Assembly (NCBI GenBank): GCA_028713675.1
Contig: JAQTNV010000035.1
Coordinates: forward strand, 1 to 34,554
Source: a bacterium
GTDB lineage: Bacteria; Desulfobacterota; JAPLJL01
Direction: 5' to 3'
DNA length: 34,554 bases
A program made the translations under genes and the position numbers. The notes beneath the pieces are model-generated. The model worked only from the letters and a program-made list of their open reading frames with translations, was not told the origin of the DNA and did no database searches. Shown here piece after piece: positions 7,516 to 16,374 of this stretch (its first letter is position 1; each line of letters starts with the position of its first letter).

Positions 7516-9462
7516 CTATTTTAGTAGGTTTTTAAATTCTTCTTCCCCCAGCGTTTCCACCTCCAAGAGCTTTTTCGCGATGGTCTCGACCACGTCCTTC
7601 TTCGCCTTGAGGAGCGCCAGTACCTTTTCGTACCGGCTCCCGATGATCCGGGTGATCTCCTCGTCGATGTACTGCTGGGTGGATTCGGAATACTCCCGCT
7701 GGCCGGGCATTGACTGACCCGGCAGGAATAACGAACTCCTTTGCGAGGGCAGGACCACGTTCGCGAATTTATCGCTCATCCCGTAGTCGCTGATCATCTT
7801 GCGAGCGATATCGGTCGCCCGGGTGATGTCGTTCGAAGCGCCGGTCGAGATCTCCCCGAAAAAGATCTCCTCGCTGGCCCGGCCCCCGAGCAGGACGTCG
7901 ATTTTTCCCAGCAGTTCCTCTTCTGTAAGGAGGAAGCGGTCCTCGGTCGGAAGCTGGATCGTATATCCCAGGGCCCCGATGCCCCGGGGAATGATCGAGA
8001 TCTTGTGGACGGGGTCGGCACCCTTCGTGCAGGCGGCCACCACTGCATGCCCCGTCTCGTGGTGGGCCACGATCGTCCGTTCCTTCGGATTGAGTAGGCG
8101 GTTCTTCTTCTCCAGGCCCGCGACAACGCGCTCGATGGCGCTGTCGAAATCCCCCGGCAGGACCTTGTCCCGGCCGGCGCGGACCGCGAGCAGGGCCGCC
8201 TCGTTGACGATGTTGGCCAGGTCGGCGCCGGTGAATCCCGGAGTCCCCCGGGCGACCTTTTCGAGGTCGACGGAGAGATCAAGCTTCACTTTCCGCGCGT
8301 GGACCTTCAGGATTTCGACGCGGCCCGAGAGGTCGGGCCGGTCGACCAGCACCTGGCGGTCGAAGCGCCCGGGCCGGAGGAGCGCGGGGTCAAGGATCTC
8401 GGGCCGGTTGGTCGCCGAGAGGATGATGACGCCCGCCTGGGCGTCAAAGCCGTCCATCTCGACCAGCAGCTGGTTCAGGGTCTGTTCGCGCTCGTCGTTC
8501 CCGCCCAGCGAGAAGCCGCGGCTCTTGCCGATGGCGTCGAGCTCGTCGATGAAAACCAGGCAGGGGGCCTTTTCGCGGGCCTGCTTGAACAGGTCGCGGA
8601 CCCGGGCGGCCCCGACGCCGACGAACATCTCCACGAATTCGGCCCCGCTGATCCGAAAGAACGGGACCTTGGCCTCTCCGGCGACTGCCCTGGCCAGCAG
8701 GGTCTTGCCCGTCCCGGGGGGGCCGACGAGCAAGACCCCCTTGGGGATCTTGCCGCCGACGGCCTCGTACTTCTTGGGATTCTTTAGGAAATCCACAATC
8801 TCGACCAGTTCCGCCTTGGCTTCGTCCACACCCGCGACGTCCTGGAACGTGACGCCCGTGTCGCCTTCGGCCACCAGCTTGGCCTTGTTCGCGCCAAACG
8901 ACATCACGCCTTGGCCGGGACCGCCGATCTTCTTGCTCAGGAAGTTCCAGAACAATATCATCAGGGCGATGGGCAGGACCCAGGATATGAGGGTACCCAG
9001 CCAGGAATCGTCGGACTTGGAAACGGCGTAGTATTCGACGCCCTTCTGGTCCAGGAGCGTAATCAGCTCCGGATCGGCCGGCCGGACAGTCTTGAAGGTT
9101 TTCGGCGGTTCCGCCGGCGGCCGGCCGCCGGACTGGGTTTTACTGTAGGCCTCGATCTGGGCCTTGGTCTTGGAGAAGCCGGTCAGGTCCTTTTCTCCCA
9201 TCTCAACCCGGAGGATATTACCGGACACGATCTTCGCCTTAAAATCGCTGTAATCGATGGATTCGACCTTGGCGCGGAAAAGATAGGTATTGATCAGGAT
9301 GAGTGCGATTACCGTGATCAGGAAGTACAGGAGAGAAAAATGAAACTGTTTGCGGTTCAGGGGCTTGATCAGCGGGTCGTGCTTTTTTAGCCCCGGCTTT
9401 TCTTTTTTGTCCTTCTTCTCCCAGGCCGGAAGAATACCCTTATCATCGTCATTCTCGGCCAT
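7516..9462 (-). CDS. ftsH: ATP-dependent zinc metalloprotease FtsH
   Basis: 648-residue membrane-anchored AAA+ protease for membrane-protein quality control and turnover of regulatory proteins. Order of parts: a charged cytoplasmic N-terminus longer than usual (1-38), TM1 (about 41-62), a periplasmic domain with a Pro-rich insertion (about 63-153), TM2 (about 154-174), and the AAA domain with Walker A GPPGTGKT (247-254), Walker B VFIDELDA (303-310), the FVGVG pore loop (280-284), and SRH (about 350-370). The zinc site is His468-Glu-Thr-Gly-His472, with Asp545 as likely third ligand. The motif reads HETGH where most FtsH proteins have HEAGH; the catalytic residues are kept, so activity is expected. 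AAAGGAGG precedes the ATG. Confidence 0.98.
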   Translation of the reverse strand: MAENDDDKGILPAWEKKDKKEKPGLKKHDPLIKPLNRKQFHFSLLYFLITVIALILINTYLFRAKVESIDYSDFKAKIVSGNILRVEMGEKDLTGFSKTKAQIEAYSKTQSGGRPPAEPPKTFKTVRPADPELITLLDQKGVEYYAVSKSDDSWLGTLISWVLPIALMILFWNFLSKKIGGPGQGVMSFGANKAKLVAEGDTGVTFQDVAGVDEAKAELVEIVDFLKNPKKYEAVGGKIPKGVLLVGPPGTGKTLLARAVAGEAKVPFFRISGAEFVEMFVGVGAARVRDLFKQAREKAPCLVFIDELDAIGKSRGFSLGGNDEREQTLNQLLVEMDGFDAQAGVIILSATNRPEILDPALLRPGRFDRQVLVDRPDLSGRVEILKVHARKVKLDLSVDLEKVARGTPGFTGADLANIVNEAALLAVRAGRDKVLPGDFDSAIERVVAGLEKKNRLLNPKERTIVAHHETGHAVVAACTKGADPVHKISIIPRGIGALGYTIQLPTEDRFLLTEEELLGKIDVLLGGRASEEIFFGEISTGASNDITRATDIARKMISDYGMSDKFANVVLPSQRSSLFLPGQSMPGQREYSESTQQYIDEEITRIIGSRYEKVLALLKAKKDVVETIAKKLLEVETLGEEEFKNLLK

Positions 9463-9479
9463 CCGTCCTCCTTTAGCTT

Positions 9480-9717
9480 GATCGTTAGGCGTCAGGGGTT
9501 ATAAACACGTTAGGGGTTAATTATAATCCTAACGTTTTACCTTCCTCTCTCATTGCTCGTTGCTTGTCCTGAGCTCTGTCGAAGGGCTCATCGCTTCTTG
9601 CTTTTCACGCCTTACTTCTTTCTGCCTCTTGGCGCTATGCCCTATGCGCTTTGCCCTTTGCACGTTGAGCTGCATACTGCTTACTGGGAGCGCAGGCTTA
9701 AGCCTGCGGCTACCTGT
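9480..9717. repeat. Repeat-filled gap upstream of ftsH and downstream of rsgA
   Basis: It contains CGTTAGG words, a copy of the dispersed CTTGTCCTGAGCTCTGTCGA element (about 9566-9590, repeated at 13369-13393), GCCCTATGCGCTTTGCCCTT 7-base words, and a perfect 18-base palindrome CGCAGGCTTAAGCCTGCG at 9691-9708. No gene was found. Confidence 0.75.
9520..9525 (-). promoter_or_regulatory. Possible -10 element for ftsH
   Basis: A perfect TATAAT occurs on the minus strand 58 bases upstream of the ftsH start codon. I see no good -35 hexamer at the right distance, so this is weak. Confidence 0.25.
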
Positions 9718-10797
9718 TTATTCTTTTCCCCCTTTTAACCGTCTGAGCTGCTTGGCCTCGTCGTACAATTGGCCCCAGACCCGCCCGGTCTGCTTCCTGA
9801 GTCTCGCGTCGTGACGCCGCTCATAAGCCTGGGCCTCCCGTCCGAGCTTTCGGTAGTGCTCCAGGCGCTCCGCGGTCATGGTCCCTGACTCCACCGCTTC
9901 CCGCACCGCGCAGCCCGGTTCGTTGTCGTGGCGGCAATCCCGGAAACGGCAGTGTTCAGAAAGAGCCGCGATGTCTTCGAACACCGAGTCGAGACCGTCT
10001 TCATCGACCAGCTGCAGCTCACGCAGGCCCGGCGTATCGAGCAGAAGGCCCCCTCCCGGCAGGGAAACGATCTGGCGGTGCGTGGTGACGTGACAGCCGC
10101 GGCCGTCGCGGGCCCGGACTTCACCGGTGGGCATCCGTTCTTCTCCCAGGAGGGCGTTGACCAGGGTCGATTTACCGGCTCCGGATGAGCCGACGAAGGC
10201 TGCCGTCATGCCAGTGCGAATGCCCGCCCGGACCGCTTCGATGCCCTCCGACCGGAGCGCGCTCGTTACATAAACCGGAACACCCGGGCAATGGCTCTCG
10301 ACCTCGGCCTGGCGGACAGCGGCGCTGTCGCAGACGTCGGACTTGTTAAGGACCACCGCGGGCATGGCCCCGCTCGCCCAGATCCGGGCCAGGTAGCGTT
10401 CGATCCTGCGGACATTGAAATCCGCGTCGAGGCCGCAAACCGCGAAGACGAGGTCGACGTTGGCGGCGACCACCTGGGCCCGCGCCTCCCGTCCGGCGGC
10501 CCCGCGGGTGAATACGGTGCGCCGCGCCAGCACATGGTCGATGATAGTGGTGCGATCAGGTTCCGGCGCTTCCTTGAGGACGACCCAATCGCCCACACCA
10601 GGAAGGCCGGTCTCCTCAAGCTCGAGACGAAGCCGCCCGGCCAGCTGCGCCGGGCCTTCCCCCGTGACTGACCAGACCTGGTAGGCTCCGCGATGTTCGG
10701 CAACGATTCTGGCGGGGATTACTGCCGAATCGGTGCTCTGGCGCAGTTGTTCTTCAAAGAACGGGCCAAAGCCCAAAGAAGAAAGGTCATACGTCAT
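9718..10797 (-). CDS. rsgA: Ribosome small subunit-dependent GTPase A
   Basis: 359-residue circularly permuted GTPase (RsgA/YjeQ) that checks late 30S subunit maturation. It has an N-terminal OB fold (about 25-100), then the G motifs in permuted order: G4 NKSD (151-154), G5 TSA (178-180), G1 GSSGAGKST (203-211) and G3 DTPG (254-257). The C-terminal zinc finger has Cys283, Cys288, His290 and Cys296. The start at 10797 gives MTYDLSSLGF, the usual SSLGF beginning, but no Shine-Dalgarno sequence precedes it. The first codons (ATGACGTATGACC) look like the local 7-base repeat word CCTATGA, so the start codon seems to lie in a repeat-derived sequence. Confidence 0.97.
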   Translation of the reverse strand: MTYDLSSLGFGPFFEEQLRQSTDSAVIPARIVAEHRGAYQVWSVTGEGPAQLAGRLRLELEETGLPGVGDWVVLKEAPEPDRTTIIDHVLARRTVFTRGAAGREARAQVVAANVDLVFAVCGLDADFNVRRIERYLARIWASGAMPAVVLNKSDVCDSAAVRQAEVESHCPGVPVYVTSALRSEGIEAVRAGIRTGMTAAFVGSSGAGKSTLVNALLGEERMPTGEVRARDGRGCHVTTHRQIVSLPGGGLLLDTPGLRELQLVDEDGLDSVFEDIAALSEHCRFRDCRHDNEPGCAVREAVESGTMTAERLEHYRKLGREAQAYERRHDARLRKQTGRVWGQLYDEAKQLRRLKGGKE

Positions 10798-11040
10798 AGG
10801 AAAAAGCGTCCGTAGTGTCCCTCAGATAAACCCTTCGGGATAAATCCGTAGTGTCCATAGGGTCCGTAGTGTCAAAGAGAAAAACAGTCCATTGAGTTCA
10901 TGGCGTCCATTGAGTCCATAGTGTCCGAAAATGGGTGATAGGTTATAGGTGATAGGTTATAGGTGATAGATCTTAGGTTTTAACCCAACACCCATGACCT
11001 ATGACCCAATGGGCACGATGACACGATAGACTGTGTTTCT
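10798..11040. repeat. Repeat-filled gap upstream of rsgA
   Basis: It holds one arm of a long inverted repeat (10806-10851), GTCCGTAGT/GTCCATTGA 9-base words (10850-10930), GGTGATA/GGTTATA 7-base words (10935-10975) and CCCATGA/CCTATGA words (10985-11010). Confidence 0.8.
10806..10851 (+). repeat. 46-base repeat, arm 1 of an inverted pair
   Basis: It matches the reverse complement of 27361-27406 at 45 of 46 positions; the one difference is G/A at the seventh base. It contains a CCCTTCGGG mini-hairpin. The second arm is 16.5 kb away, in opposite orientation. Confidence 0.9.
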
Positions 11041-11046
11041 ACGCTT

Positions 11047-11364
11047 TCATTTCGCCACATAAGGCTCGTTTTTATGATATGTATTCCAATATTTCAGGAA
11101 TTCCGTGCAGTTCATTGAAACATTAGCATCCTTTTCCTGCTGGCATTTTGACTCTGTCAATGGATTCACCTGCTCCACTATATCGACACATGCATTCGTG
11201 CAATCAGTCCTGTCCTCCAGCGAAAAATTCTGAGCGCAAATATAGACTTTATTGCAGGTGGAAGAGCAATAATCCTCGCATTGGCTTTGATCGCTTCCGC
11301 AATTCATTAAAAAAGTTCCAGTAATGAGAACACCCAAACAAAAAACCAATAATCTCTCTCTCAT
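11047..11364 (-). CDS. Small cysteine-rich lipoprotein
   Basis: 105 residues with an N-terminal signal (RLLVFCLGVLITGTFLMNC) ending in a lipobox-like sequence; the lipidated residue would be Cys22. The mature part has about eight cysteines in patterns such as CEDYCSSTC, CTNAC and later single Cys, as in small disulfide-bonded exported domains. No family is recognised. The start codon overlaps the stop codon of the upstream 132-residue gene in an ATGA arrangement, so the two are translationally coupled and probably function together. Confidence 0.7.
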   Translation of the reverse strand: MRERLLVFCLGVLITGTFLMNCGSDQSQCEDYCSSTCNKVYICAQNFSLEDRTDCTNACVDIVEQVNPLTESKCQQEKDANVSMNCTEFLKYWNTYHKNEPYVAK

Positions 11365-11759
11365 TTTTTCCCCTTTTTTGAATGTCGCAGAATCCGCTTC
11401 TTACGGCATGGCTCAGCCAAGGGGGCCGACCAGATTACCTCGCCAGCCTCTCCAAATATTTGCAGGCTCGGCAAGTTCTCGTACAGGCTCAGCACAATGC
11501 GAGGCTTGCCATTCTCGTCCTCCAGACGCAGGTGCGGTCCTGCCGCCGTTTCCGCCAACCGGACGCGGGACTGCCCTTTGGCGTCGAACAGGACCAATCC
11601 CACCCGGTCCTTGACCATTGTAAGTGCGCCGCGGGTCTTGCCTTCGTTATCCTCAACAGTGTGGGTATAGGCACAAACTTCCCTCGCCTTGATAATTACC
11701 TCTTGCTTCAATTCCGCCAATTCCTTTTCAATCTTTTCCAAACGCTCTTCTATCATCAT
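11361..11759 (-). CDS. Hypothetical coiled-coil plus beta-repeat protein
   Basis: 132 residues. Residues 3-22 (IEERLEKIEKELAELKQEVI) form an amphipathic coiled coil. After it come short repeated beta units with a DxxGxxR pattern (EDNEGKTRGALTM, FDAKGQSRVRL, EDENGKPRIVL, FGEAGEVIW), suggesting a small beta-helix or beta-repeat fold. There is no signal peptide. GGAGG lies 5 bases before the first ATG (11759; a second in-frame ATG follows at 11756). The gene ends overlapping the cysteine-rich lipoprotein gene by 4 bases. Function unknown. Confidence 0.72.
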   Translation of the reverse strand: MMIEERLEKIEKELAELKQEVIIKAREVCAYTHTVEDNEGKTRGALTMVKDRVGLVLFDAKGQSRVRLAETAAGPHLRLEDENGKPRIVLSLYENLPSLQIFGEAGEVIWSAPLAEPCRKKRILRHSKKGKK

Positions 11760-11789
11760 TTTTCCCTCCTACGTTTTTGTGCGCCTTTT

Positions 11790-11990
11790 TAACTTTCACC
11801 TTTGAGCTTTGAGCTGCTTACTGGTCTGTCTTGATCGCATAGGGCATAGCGTTAAGAATGTTTTGCTGGTTCATCTTGTTCGTCTGGTTTTTCTAAACAC
11901 CCAACAACCAAGCAATCTTCTTTTCCCGGTTACCGGTTACCGGTTACCGGTTACCAGTTATCTGCTACCGGCTACTTGCTTACGCCTTAC
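11790..11990. repeat. Composite repeat module A
   Basis: It contains TTTGAGC words, CTGGTCTGTCTTGATCGC, GCATAGG words, a TTTTTCTAAACACCCAACAA stretch, and four CCGGTTA units (about 11927-11955). The same ordered module recurs at about 25145-25375, where a palindrome is inserted in it. Its latter part recurs at about 16378-16470. Confidence 0.8.
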
Positions 11991-11993
11991 GGG

Positions 11994-13139
11994 TTATTCC
12001 TCTTTCTTGATGATTGCGTCTGGTGTTGTCTGGGTGAAATCCGGGGTGAAGAAGTACTTATACTCTTCCTTATCTTTCAAATAAATCTCGAAGAAGGCGG
12101 TCCCGTAGATTTTGACCAACTTCCGCTGAAGGTAGGGCTCCAAAATTACATCCGTGGCTTTAACCAGGTCCGGCTTGATCATCTGGCTGAAAAGCCCGCA
12201 TTCTTCGGCTTTCCCGACGCTGTTCTCAAAATCGGCCATGGCCTGGTCCACCGCAGGGGTAATGGAATCGATCAAGGTTGTCACCCCCAGCTGCTCGGGG
12301 AGATCGACATCGGAAAATCTCATGTGGTTTCCCCTGAGCACCTCCATGAGGTACTTGGGAGCGGAAGCCCGTTCATAGGGCCGGGCCACGTTTTCCTGGT
12401 AAGTCATGATGATATCGTAGGTGCCTCCCGCGATCAGCAGGGGGACAGGCCGGTTCCGGAAGAAATCCTTCTGAAAGCAGCAAGCGAGCGGGGCCATGGG
12501 AAAGACAGCGTCCACCCTTTCGTCAAGATAGCCTGGGGCGTAAGCGCTGAGCAGCACGGTCAACGCTCCCTGGGAATGCCCGGCGATCCCGATATGATCG
12601 GGGTCAATGCCGCCGGACAGCAGGCCCCCGGGGGCCGCGGAAAAATCCAGCATCCGGTCAATAATAAATGAAACATCGCCGGGCTGGTTGACCACGTCCA
12701 TCGGGTTCGCGCCTCCGGGGGCGAGGATGTTGGTCAGGGGAAAGTCGGGCGCGGCGACCACGTAGCCGTAGCTCGCCAGGTGCTGGGTGAAATAGGTATA
12801 CGCCCGGCCCATGGCCATGAATCCGTGGCTTAAAACGATGAGAGGATAAGGCCCCCCGGATAGATCGAGGGGGGAATCCTCTCCGCCCGCAGCCGAAGGA
12901 TACCTGATTTCCGTGACCAGGGTCCGGGATACGTCCCCCGGGTAAGTTCCATTGACATCGGTGGGCCGGGAAGTGTCATAAAGGGTTACATGGTAAACCC
13001 CGGTCTGGTAGGGGCCTGGCTCCGAAAGGTCGACATTAACCGGGGAAAGCTTTTTCTCCCCCCCGCCGCAGGCAAGCAGGTGCGGCGAAATGGTTAAGGC
13101 CAGCAAAGCGAAAAATACTATCCCTTTTCGAGTAATCAT
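11994..13139 (-). CDS. Alpha/beta-hydrolase lipoprotein (PAF-acetylhydrolase/dienelactone-hydrolase type)
   Basis: 381 residues. The signal peptide ends in SPHLLAC with lipid-anchored Cys24, so it probably sits on a membrane facing the periplasm. The core is an alpha/beta hydrolase: oxyanion motif LSHGF with His105, nucleophile elbow GHSQG with Ser189, probable acid Asp242 in GGTYD, and His272 in RGNHMRF. The length and the N-terminal YPLIVLSHG strand resemble the platelet-activating-factor acetylhydrolase/chlorophyllase-like family of esterases. The substrate cannot be told; a lipase or esterase is most likely. A strong AAGGAG precedes the ATG. Confidence 0.88.
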   Translation of the reverse strand: MITRKGIVFFALLALTISPHLLACGGGEKKLSPVNVDLSEPGPYQTGVYHVTLYDTSRPTDVNGTYPGDVSRTLVTEIRYPSAAGGEDSPLDLSGGPYPLIVLSHGFMAMGRAYTYFTQHLASYGYVVAAPDFPLTNILAPGGANPMDVVNQPGDVSFIIDRMLDFSAAPGGLLSGGIDPDHIGIAGHSQGALTVLLSAYAPGYLDERVDAVFPMAPLACCFQKDFFRNRPVPLLIAGGTYDIIMTYQENVARPYERASAPKYLMEVLRGNHMRFSDVDLPEQLGVTTLIDSITPAVDQAMADFENSVGKAEECGLFSQMIKPDLVKATDVILEPYLQRKLVKIYGTAFFEIYLKDKEEYKYFFTPDFTQTTPDAIIKKEE

Positions 13140-13446
13140 CTTTTCTCCTTACACCTTATATCCTTTGCTTTAAAACTCTTAGGCTTCTTAACTTTTATGC
13201 TCTTATGCTTATCAGTTTATCAAGAATCTCCTTCCTTTATCAAAGGGAGGCCGGGAGGGATTTCAGGTCGTCATTGCGAGCCCGGAGGGCGCGGCAATCT
13301 CGCTTTTACTCTTAGCCCTCTGCTCCTTACGCCTTATATCTTTCGGCTCTTTGCTCATTGCTCGTTGCTTGTCCTGAGCTCTGTCGAAGGGCTCATCGCT
13401 CATTGCTTTTTGCGCCTCACCCCTCACGCCTTACGCCTCACGTGTT
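13140..13446. repeat. Repeat-filled gap
   Basis: About 300 bases without a gene. It holds a CCTTTATCAAAGGGAGG palindrome (13230-13247), a TCATTGCGAGC...GCGGCAATCTCG element (13270-13302) continuing into TTTTACTCTTAGCCCTCTG, a second copy of the CTTGTCCTGAGCTCTGTCGA element (13369-13393), and a clean run of 7-base words (CTCATTG, CGCCTCA, CCCCTCA, CGCCTTA) up to the stop of the GNAT gene. Confidence 0.75.
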
Positions 13447-14100
13447 TTAAAGGTTTCTAATCATCCTTGCCATCCCCGGGGCGCCGATTTCCTTTTCGAA
13501 ATACGGATCCGGATATTCATCAGTCACTTTGAACCCATGCTTTTCGTAAGCCCGTTGGGCGGGGGTATTACCCATGAACAGGTTGATCTGGGCCTTCCGG
13601 AAACCCCGGCTCCGCCCATTTTCCATCATATCCACCAGCAACCGGTCGACCAGGCCCAGGCGGCGGAATTCAGGAAGAGTTGCCACGCTGTCGATTGCCC
13701 ATACCCCTTCTAATGAAGGTGGAATGCAATCCACTATCTTGGGCATGGGAGCAGTCCCGGCGATTACATCCCATAGGGGGTTTTTCTTGACCTTCGGCAA
13801 AACCTCCGGGAGCGCGCTTGGAATCGTGTGATGTCCCCGGGCGGCCGGGTCATGGCCGCCCAGCCCCGCGACGGGCTTGCCATCCAATTCCGCCAGCAGG
13901 TAACAGGAGTAATGATAGAGATGGATGAATTCGGTCACGATCAGGACCCGGAAAAATTCGAGGCAATCCTCTTCCGGCAACTGGAGGATGACCTCCCATA
14001 TCCCCTTTTGCACATGCCCCCGCCCCGAAACCAGCATCAGCCAGGCCAGGAACGGCGCGTCCTGCGGTCCGGCCTCGCGTATTATCAGTTCATTTCTCAT
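13447..14100 (-). CDS. GNAT-family N-acetyltransferase
   Basis: 217 residues. The fold starts at once with IIREAGPQDAPFLAWLM, the typical first strand and helix. The acetyl-CoA-binding motif A is FRRLGLVDRLLVDMM (around residue 167), preceded by the VWAIDSVATLPE strand and followed by AYEKHGFK, the usual C-terminal part. It transfers an acyl group from CoA to an unknown amine. The only start compatible with the fold is the ATG at 14100, yet no Shine-Dalgarno is present: the start codon lies in a CAATGAGCAATGAGA 7-base repeat array. Substrate not predictable. Confidence 0.88.
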   Translation of the reverse strand: MRNELIIREAGPQDAPFLAWLMLVSGRGHVQKGIWEVILQLPEEDCLEFFRVLIVTEFIHLYHYSCYLLAELDGKPVAGLGGHDPAARGHHTIPSALPEVLPKVKKNPLWDVIAGTAPMPKIVDCIPPSLEGVWAIDSVATLPEFRRLGLVDRLLVDMMENGRSRGFRKAQINLFMGNTPAQRAYEKHGFKVTDEYPDPYFEKEIGAPGMARMIRNL

Positions 14101-14425
14101 TGCTCATTGCTGCTTACTGCTTACTATCAACTGGTCTATCTTGATCGCATAGGGCATAGCCTCCGGCCCGTAGGGCCTACGGCCCGGAGGGAGCATAGAG
14201 CATAGCGCATAGAGTAATCGTAAAGATCGTAAGTTTCGTTTCATTAGTTTCTCTGGTTTCTCTGGTCGCTGATTACTGTTTACTGCCTACTTCTTTTTAT
14301 TTACCCTTTGAGCTTTGAGCTTTGACCTTTGAGCTGCTTACTCATCGCTCATTACTATCTTTTGCTCTTGTCTCTTACCTATCTTCGCGGCGGTCGGCGG
14401 TCTGCGGTCGGCGGTCATCATCCCC
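14101..14425. repeat. Repeat-filled gap with inserted palindrome
   Basis: It contains CTGCTTA words, the CTTGATCGCATAGGGCATAG word block, an inserted GC-rich palindrome (14160-14190), GCATAGA words, TTTGAGC words (14305-14340) and GCGGTCG words (about 14390-14417). No gene was found. Confidence 0.8.
14160..14190. repeat. 31-base GC-rich palindrome inserted in a 7-base array
   Basis: The imperfect palindrome begins CCTCCGGCCCGTAGG and ends CCTACGGCCCGGAGG. Related copies are at about 24910-24942 and 25174-25238. Here and at 25174 it interrupts the array at the same point (after ...GCATAG), suggesting insertion of a small mobile element. Confidence 0.8.
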
Positions 14426-14427
14426 TA

Positions 14428-15393
14428 TCACCTGATGTTCAACAAATTGGCCGCGTTCCCATAAAAGATCTTCGCTTCTTCTTCAGGCGTTAAGCCGAGA
14501 TCCCTTATTCTTCTTTCCTCCTGATCAAGGAAATAGGACGGCCAATCGGTGCCGAATAATATTCGGTCGGTTCCGACCTTGCGGATCATTTCGACCATGA
14601 TTTTTTTCGGGACGCTGTAGCGCCGGCCGAACAGCCGCTTTTTTTCCTTATGCAAATCCGTTCCGCACTGGTTTTCGTCAATTTGAATCTGAAGGTTCGA
14701 AAGGAAATCGCGGTCTTCCTCATCGGTGGATTTGTAATGCATGAAAGTGTTGCTGATATCCATGTATAAGTTACCGAATTTCTTTTCGACGAGGAATTCC
14801 ATCACTTCCTCATCCTTGAACCACCCTATTCCCCCCAGGTGGGGCGAGATTAATACCAGGTCCGGAAAATCCATGAGAATCCGCGCCGTTTTTTCCGGGG
14901 TGGTTTTATGTTCATCCGGGACCCCGACCATCCCATAATTATCGATCAGGACGAACAACCCGCTTTTGCCGAGCGCCCGCCATACCTTTCTCATGTTCCC
15001 GGCGGCCGGATCGAACCTCTGGAAATAAGGATGGAGCTTTACCCCGCGAAAACCTTTATCGCTTAATGACTTGATCTGATCTTCGACGTTTTTCTGTTCG
15101 GGATGCAGAGCCCCCAGCGAAATCAGGCCGGGGATCCTGTTTATCTCTTCGGCAAAATCGTTCTTTTCTTTCACGCTGTCATCGATGGAAGCCTTCTTGG
15201 GTATCCTGGCCACCGGGAGATTCACGCAATAATCGAACCCGGTTTCGTTCATGATCGACTTCAGCACCGATGGACTCATGGATGGCGCGGTCATCCAAAA
15301 GTGGGGGTTCAGCATCCTGCTGGTCATCCAGCTTTGCAGGGCTTCGTACTCTTTGGGATGGTAAATATGGCAATGAAAATCGATTTTTTTCAT
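14428..15393 (-). CDS. Amidohydrolase-2-like TIM-barrel protein
   Basis: 321 residues starting MKKIDFHCHIY, with the HxH metal motif (His7, His9) on the first strand. Further conserved points are His121 in GVKLHPY, His185 in SPHLGG and Asp283 in FGTDWPS, as in the amidohydrolase_2 family (decarboxylases and hydrolases such as ACMSD-like enzymes). The usual His at the end of strand 5 appears replaced: the segment reads VLIDNYG (Asp151-Asn152). The metal site may therefore differ or be mononuclear. It also has an unusual insertion around residues 220-260. Substrate unknown. Confidence 0.85.
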   Translation of the reverse strand: MKKIDFHCHIYHPKEYEALQSWMTSRMLNPHFWMTAPSMSPSVLKSIMNETGFDYCVNLPVARIPKKASIDDSVKEKNDFAEEINRIPGLISLGALHPEQKNVEDQIKSLSDKGFRGVKLHPYFQRFDPAAGNMRKVWRALGKSGLFVLIDNYGMVGVPDEHKTTPEKTARILMDFPDLVLISPHLGGIGWFKDEEVMEFLVEKKFGNLYMDISNTFMHYKSTDEEDRDFLSNLQIQIDENQCGTDLHKEKKRLFGRRYSVPKKIMVEMIRKVGTDRILFGTDWPSYFLDQEERRIRDLGLTPEEEAKIFYGNAANLLNIR

Positions 15394-15439
15394 TTCCGGA
15401 AAATTATATTCGCAGTCGGTGTGAGGAGCAAATCATATC

Positions 15440-15552
15440 ATAAATCCCCTCTCCCCTGCGCGGGTGAGGGCTGGGCATAAATTTAAACTGTCATTGCGAG
15501 ACCCGCCCCTGGCGGGGCGCGGCAATCTCGCTTTTACTCTTAGCCCTCTGCC
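15440..15552. repeat. Dispersed palindromes downstream of the acyltransferase gene
   Basis: It holds a CCCCTCTCCCCTGCGCGGG element (about 15445-15475) and a TCATTGCGAG...GCGGCAATCTCG element (15490-15530) continuing into TTTTACTCTTAGCCCTCTG, the same tail as at 13270. Confidence 0.7.
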
Positions 15553-16374
15553 CTATGCCCCTTTTATCGAATCATAGATCTTTAAAGGAAGCGGTTTTTG
15601 GGCATGTTTTTCGAGCATCTCCGTCAATATGCCGTCTATTCTTTTCTGCAGTTTTTCAACAATTTCCTGGTCGTCTGCCGCCTCCGGCGGGTATCCCAGA
15701 TTGATCGGCGGGCCGACGTAGTATCTTAATTTCGCAGGCAGGGGAAAAAGCCAGGAGGTGGGAGGAGTCAAAGGTACGGGCGGCATCCCGACACTCAACG
15801 GGCATTCGAGATCGTCATACAACGAGCTCGCTTTCATCAATTTCTTGTAAACGATTTTATTCAGAAACTTGCCCTTCGTAAGGTAGAAGATGCCGTTGTT
15901 ATTGCCGATGCTGGCGATTGGAATGACGGGCACCTCGGCCTGCAGCGCCACCTTGATGAATCCGAACTGGTTTTGCCAGAATATCCCTTCCTTCCCGTAG
16001 GAATTTTTTATGATATCCCTCGAGCCCCCCGGGTAACAGAAAGCCAGTTCCCCTTCCTTCAGGATCTTGACCGCGTTTTCCCTGGTCCCGTCGATCCCCC
16101 CGGTGATGGGCATGAAATACTTAAGGATGGGATTGGTCTGATAATAATGATCGCCCAGGCCCCGGGGAAACCTCCCCGTCTTGTCCCAGATGCATTTGAA
16201 AAGGATCAGGTACTCAAGACCCATCCTTCCATGATTGCTGACGACCAGCGCCCCGCCTTCTTTGGGAATATTTTCCGTGCCATAAATTTCTGCCCGATGG
16301 TATATTTTCTGGTGGAAGGCAAAGATACCGTATAATTTTCCCGCCAGGTCTTTGTCGTATTTCAGACTTTTCAT
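15553..16374 (-). CDS. Lysophospholipid/diacylglycerol acyltransferase-like protein
   Basis: 273 residues. The motif VVSNHGRMGLEYL (around residue 46) is the acyltransferase active-site region. It has NHG spacing like the DGAT2/TMEM68-type family, not the classical NHxxxxD of PlsC. AFCYPGGSRDI (around residue 113) is the second, glycerol-phosphate-binding block. A conserved VPVIPIASIGNN strand follows. It probably transfers an acyl group to a glycerolipid at the membrane; the exact acceptor is not predictable. There is no clear Shine-Dalgarno before the ATG at 16374, and composite repeat DNA starts immediately upstream. Confidence 0.82.
   Translation of the reverse strand: MKSLKYDKDLAGKLYGIFAFHQKIYHRAEIYGTENIPKEGGALVVSNHGRMGLEYLILFKCIWDKTGRFPRGLGDHYYQTNPILKYFMPITGGIDGTRENAVKILKEGELAFCYPGGSRDIIKNSYGKEGIFWQNQFGFIKVALQAEVPVIPIASIGNNNGIFYLTKGKFLNKIVYKKLMKASSLYDDLECPLSVGMPPVPLTPPTSWLFPLPAKLRYYVGPPINLGYPPEAADDQEIVEKLQKRIDGILTEMLEKHAQKPLPLKIYDSIKGA

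Noticed and set aside
7799..9031. 410-residue plus-strand frame opposite ftsH
   Set aside because: Shadow of ftsH, with Ser/Arg-rich low-complexity composition.
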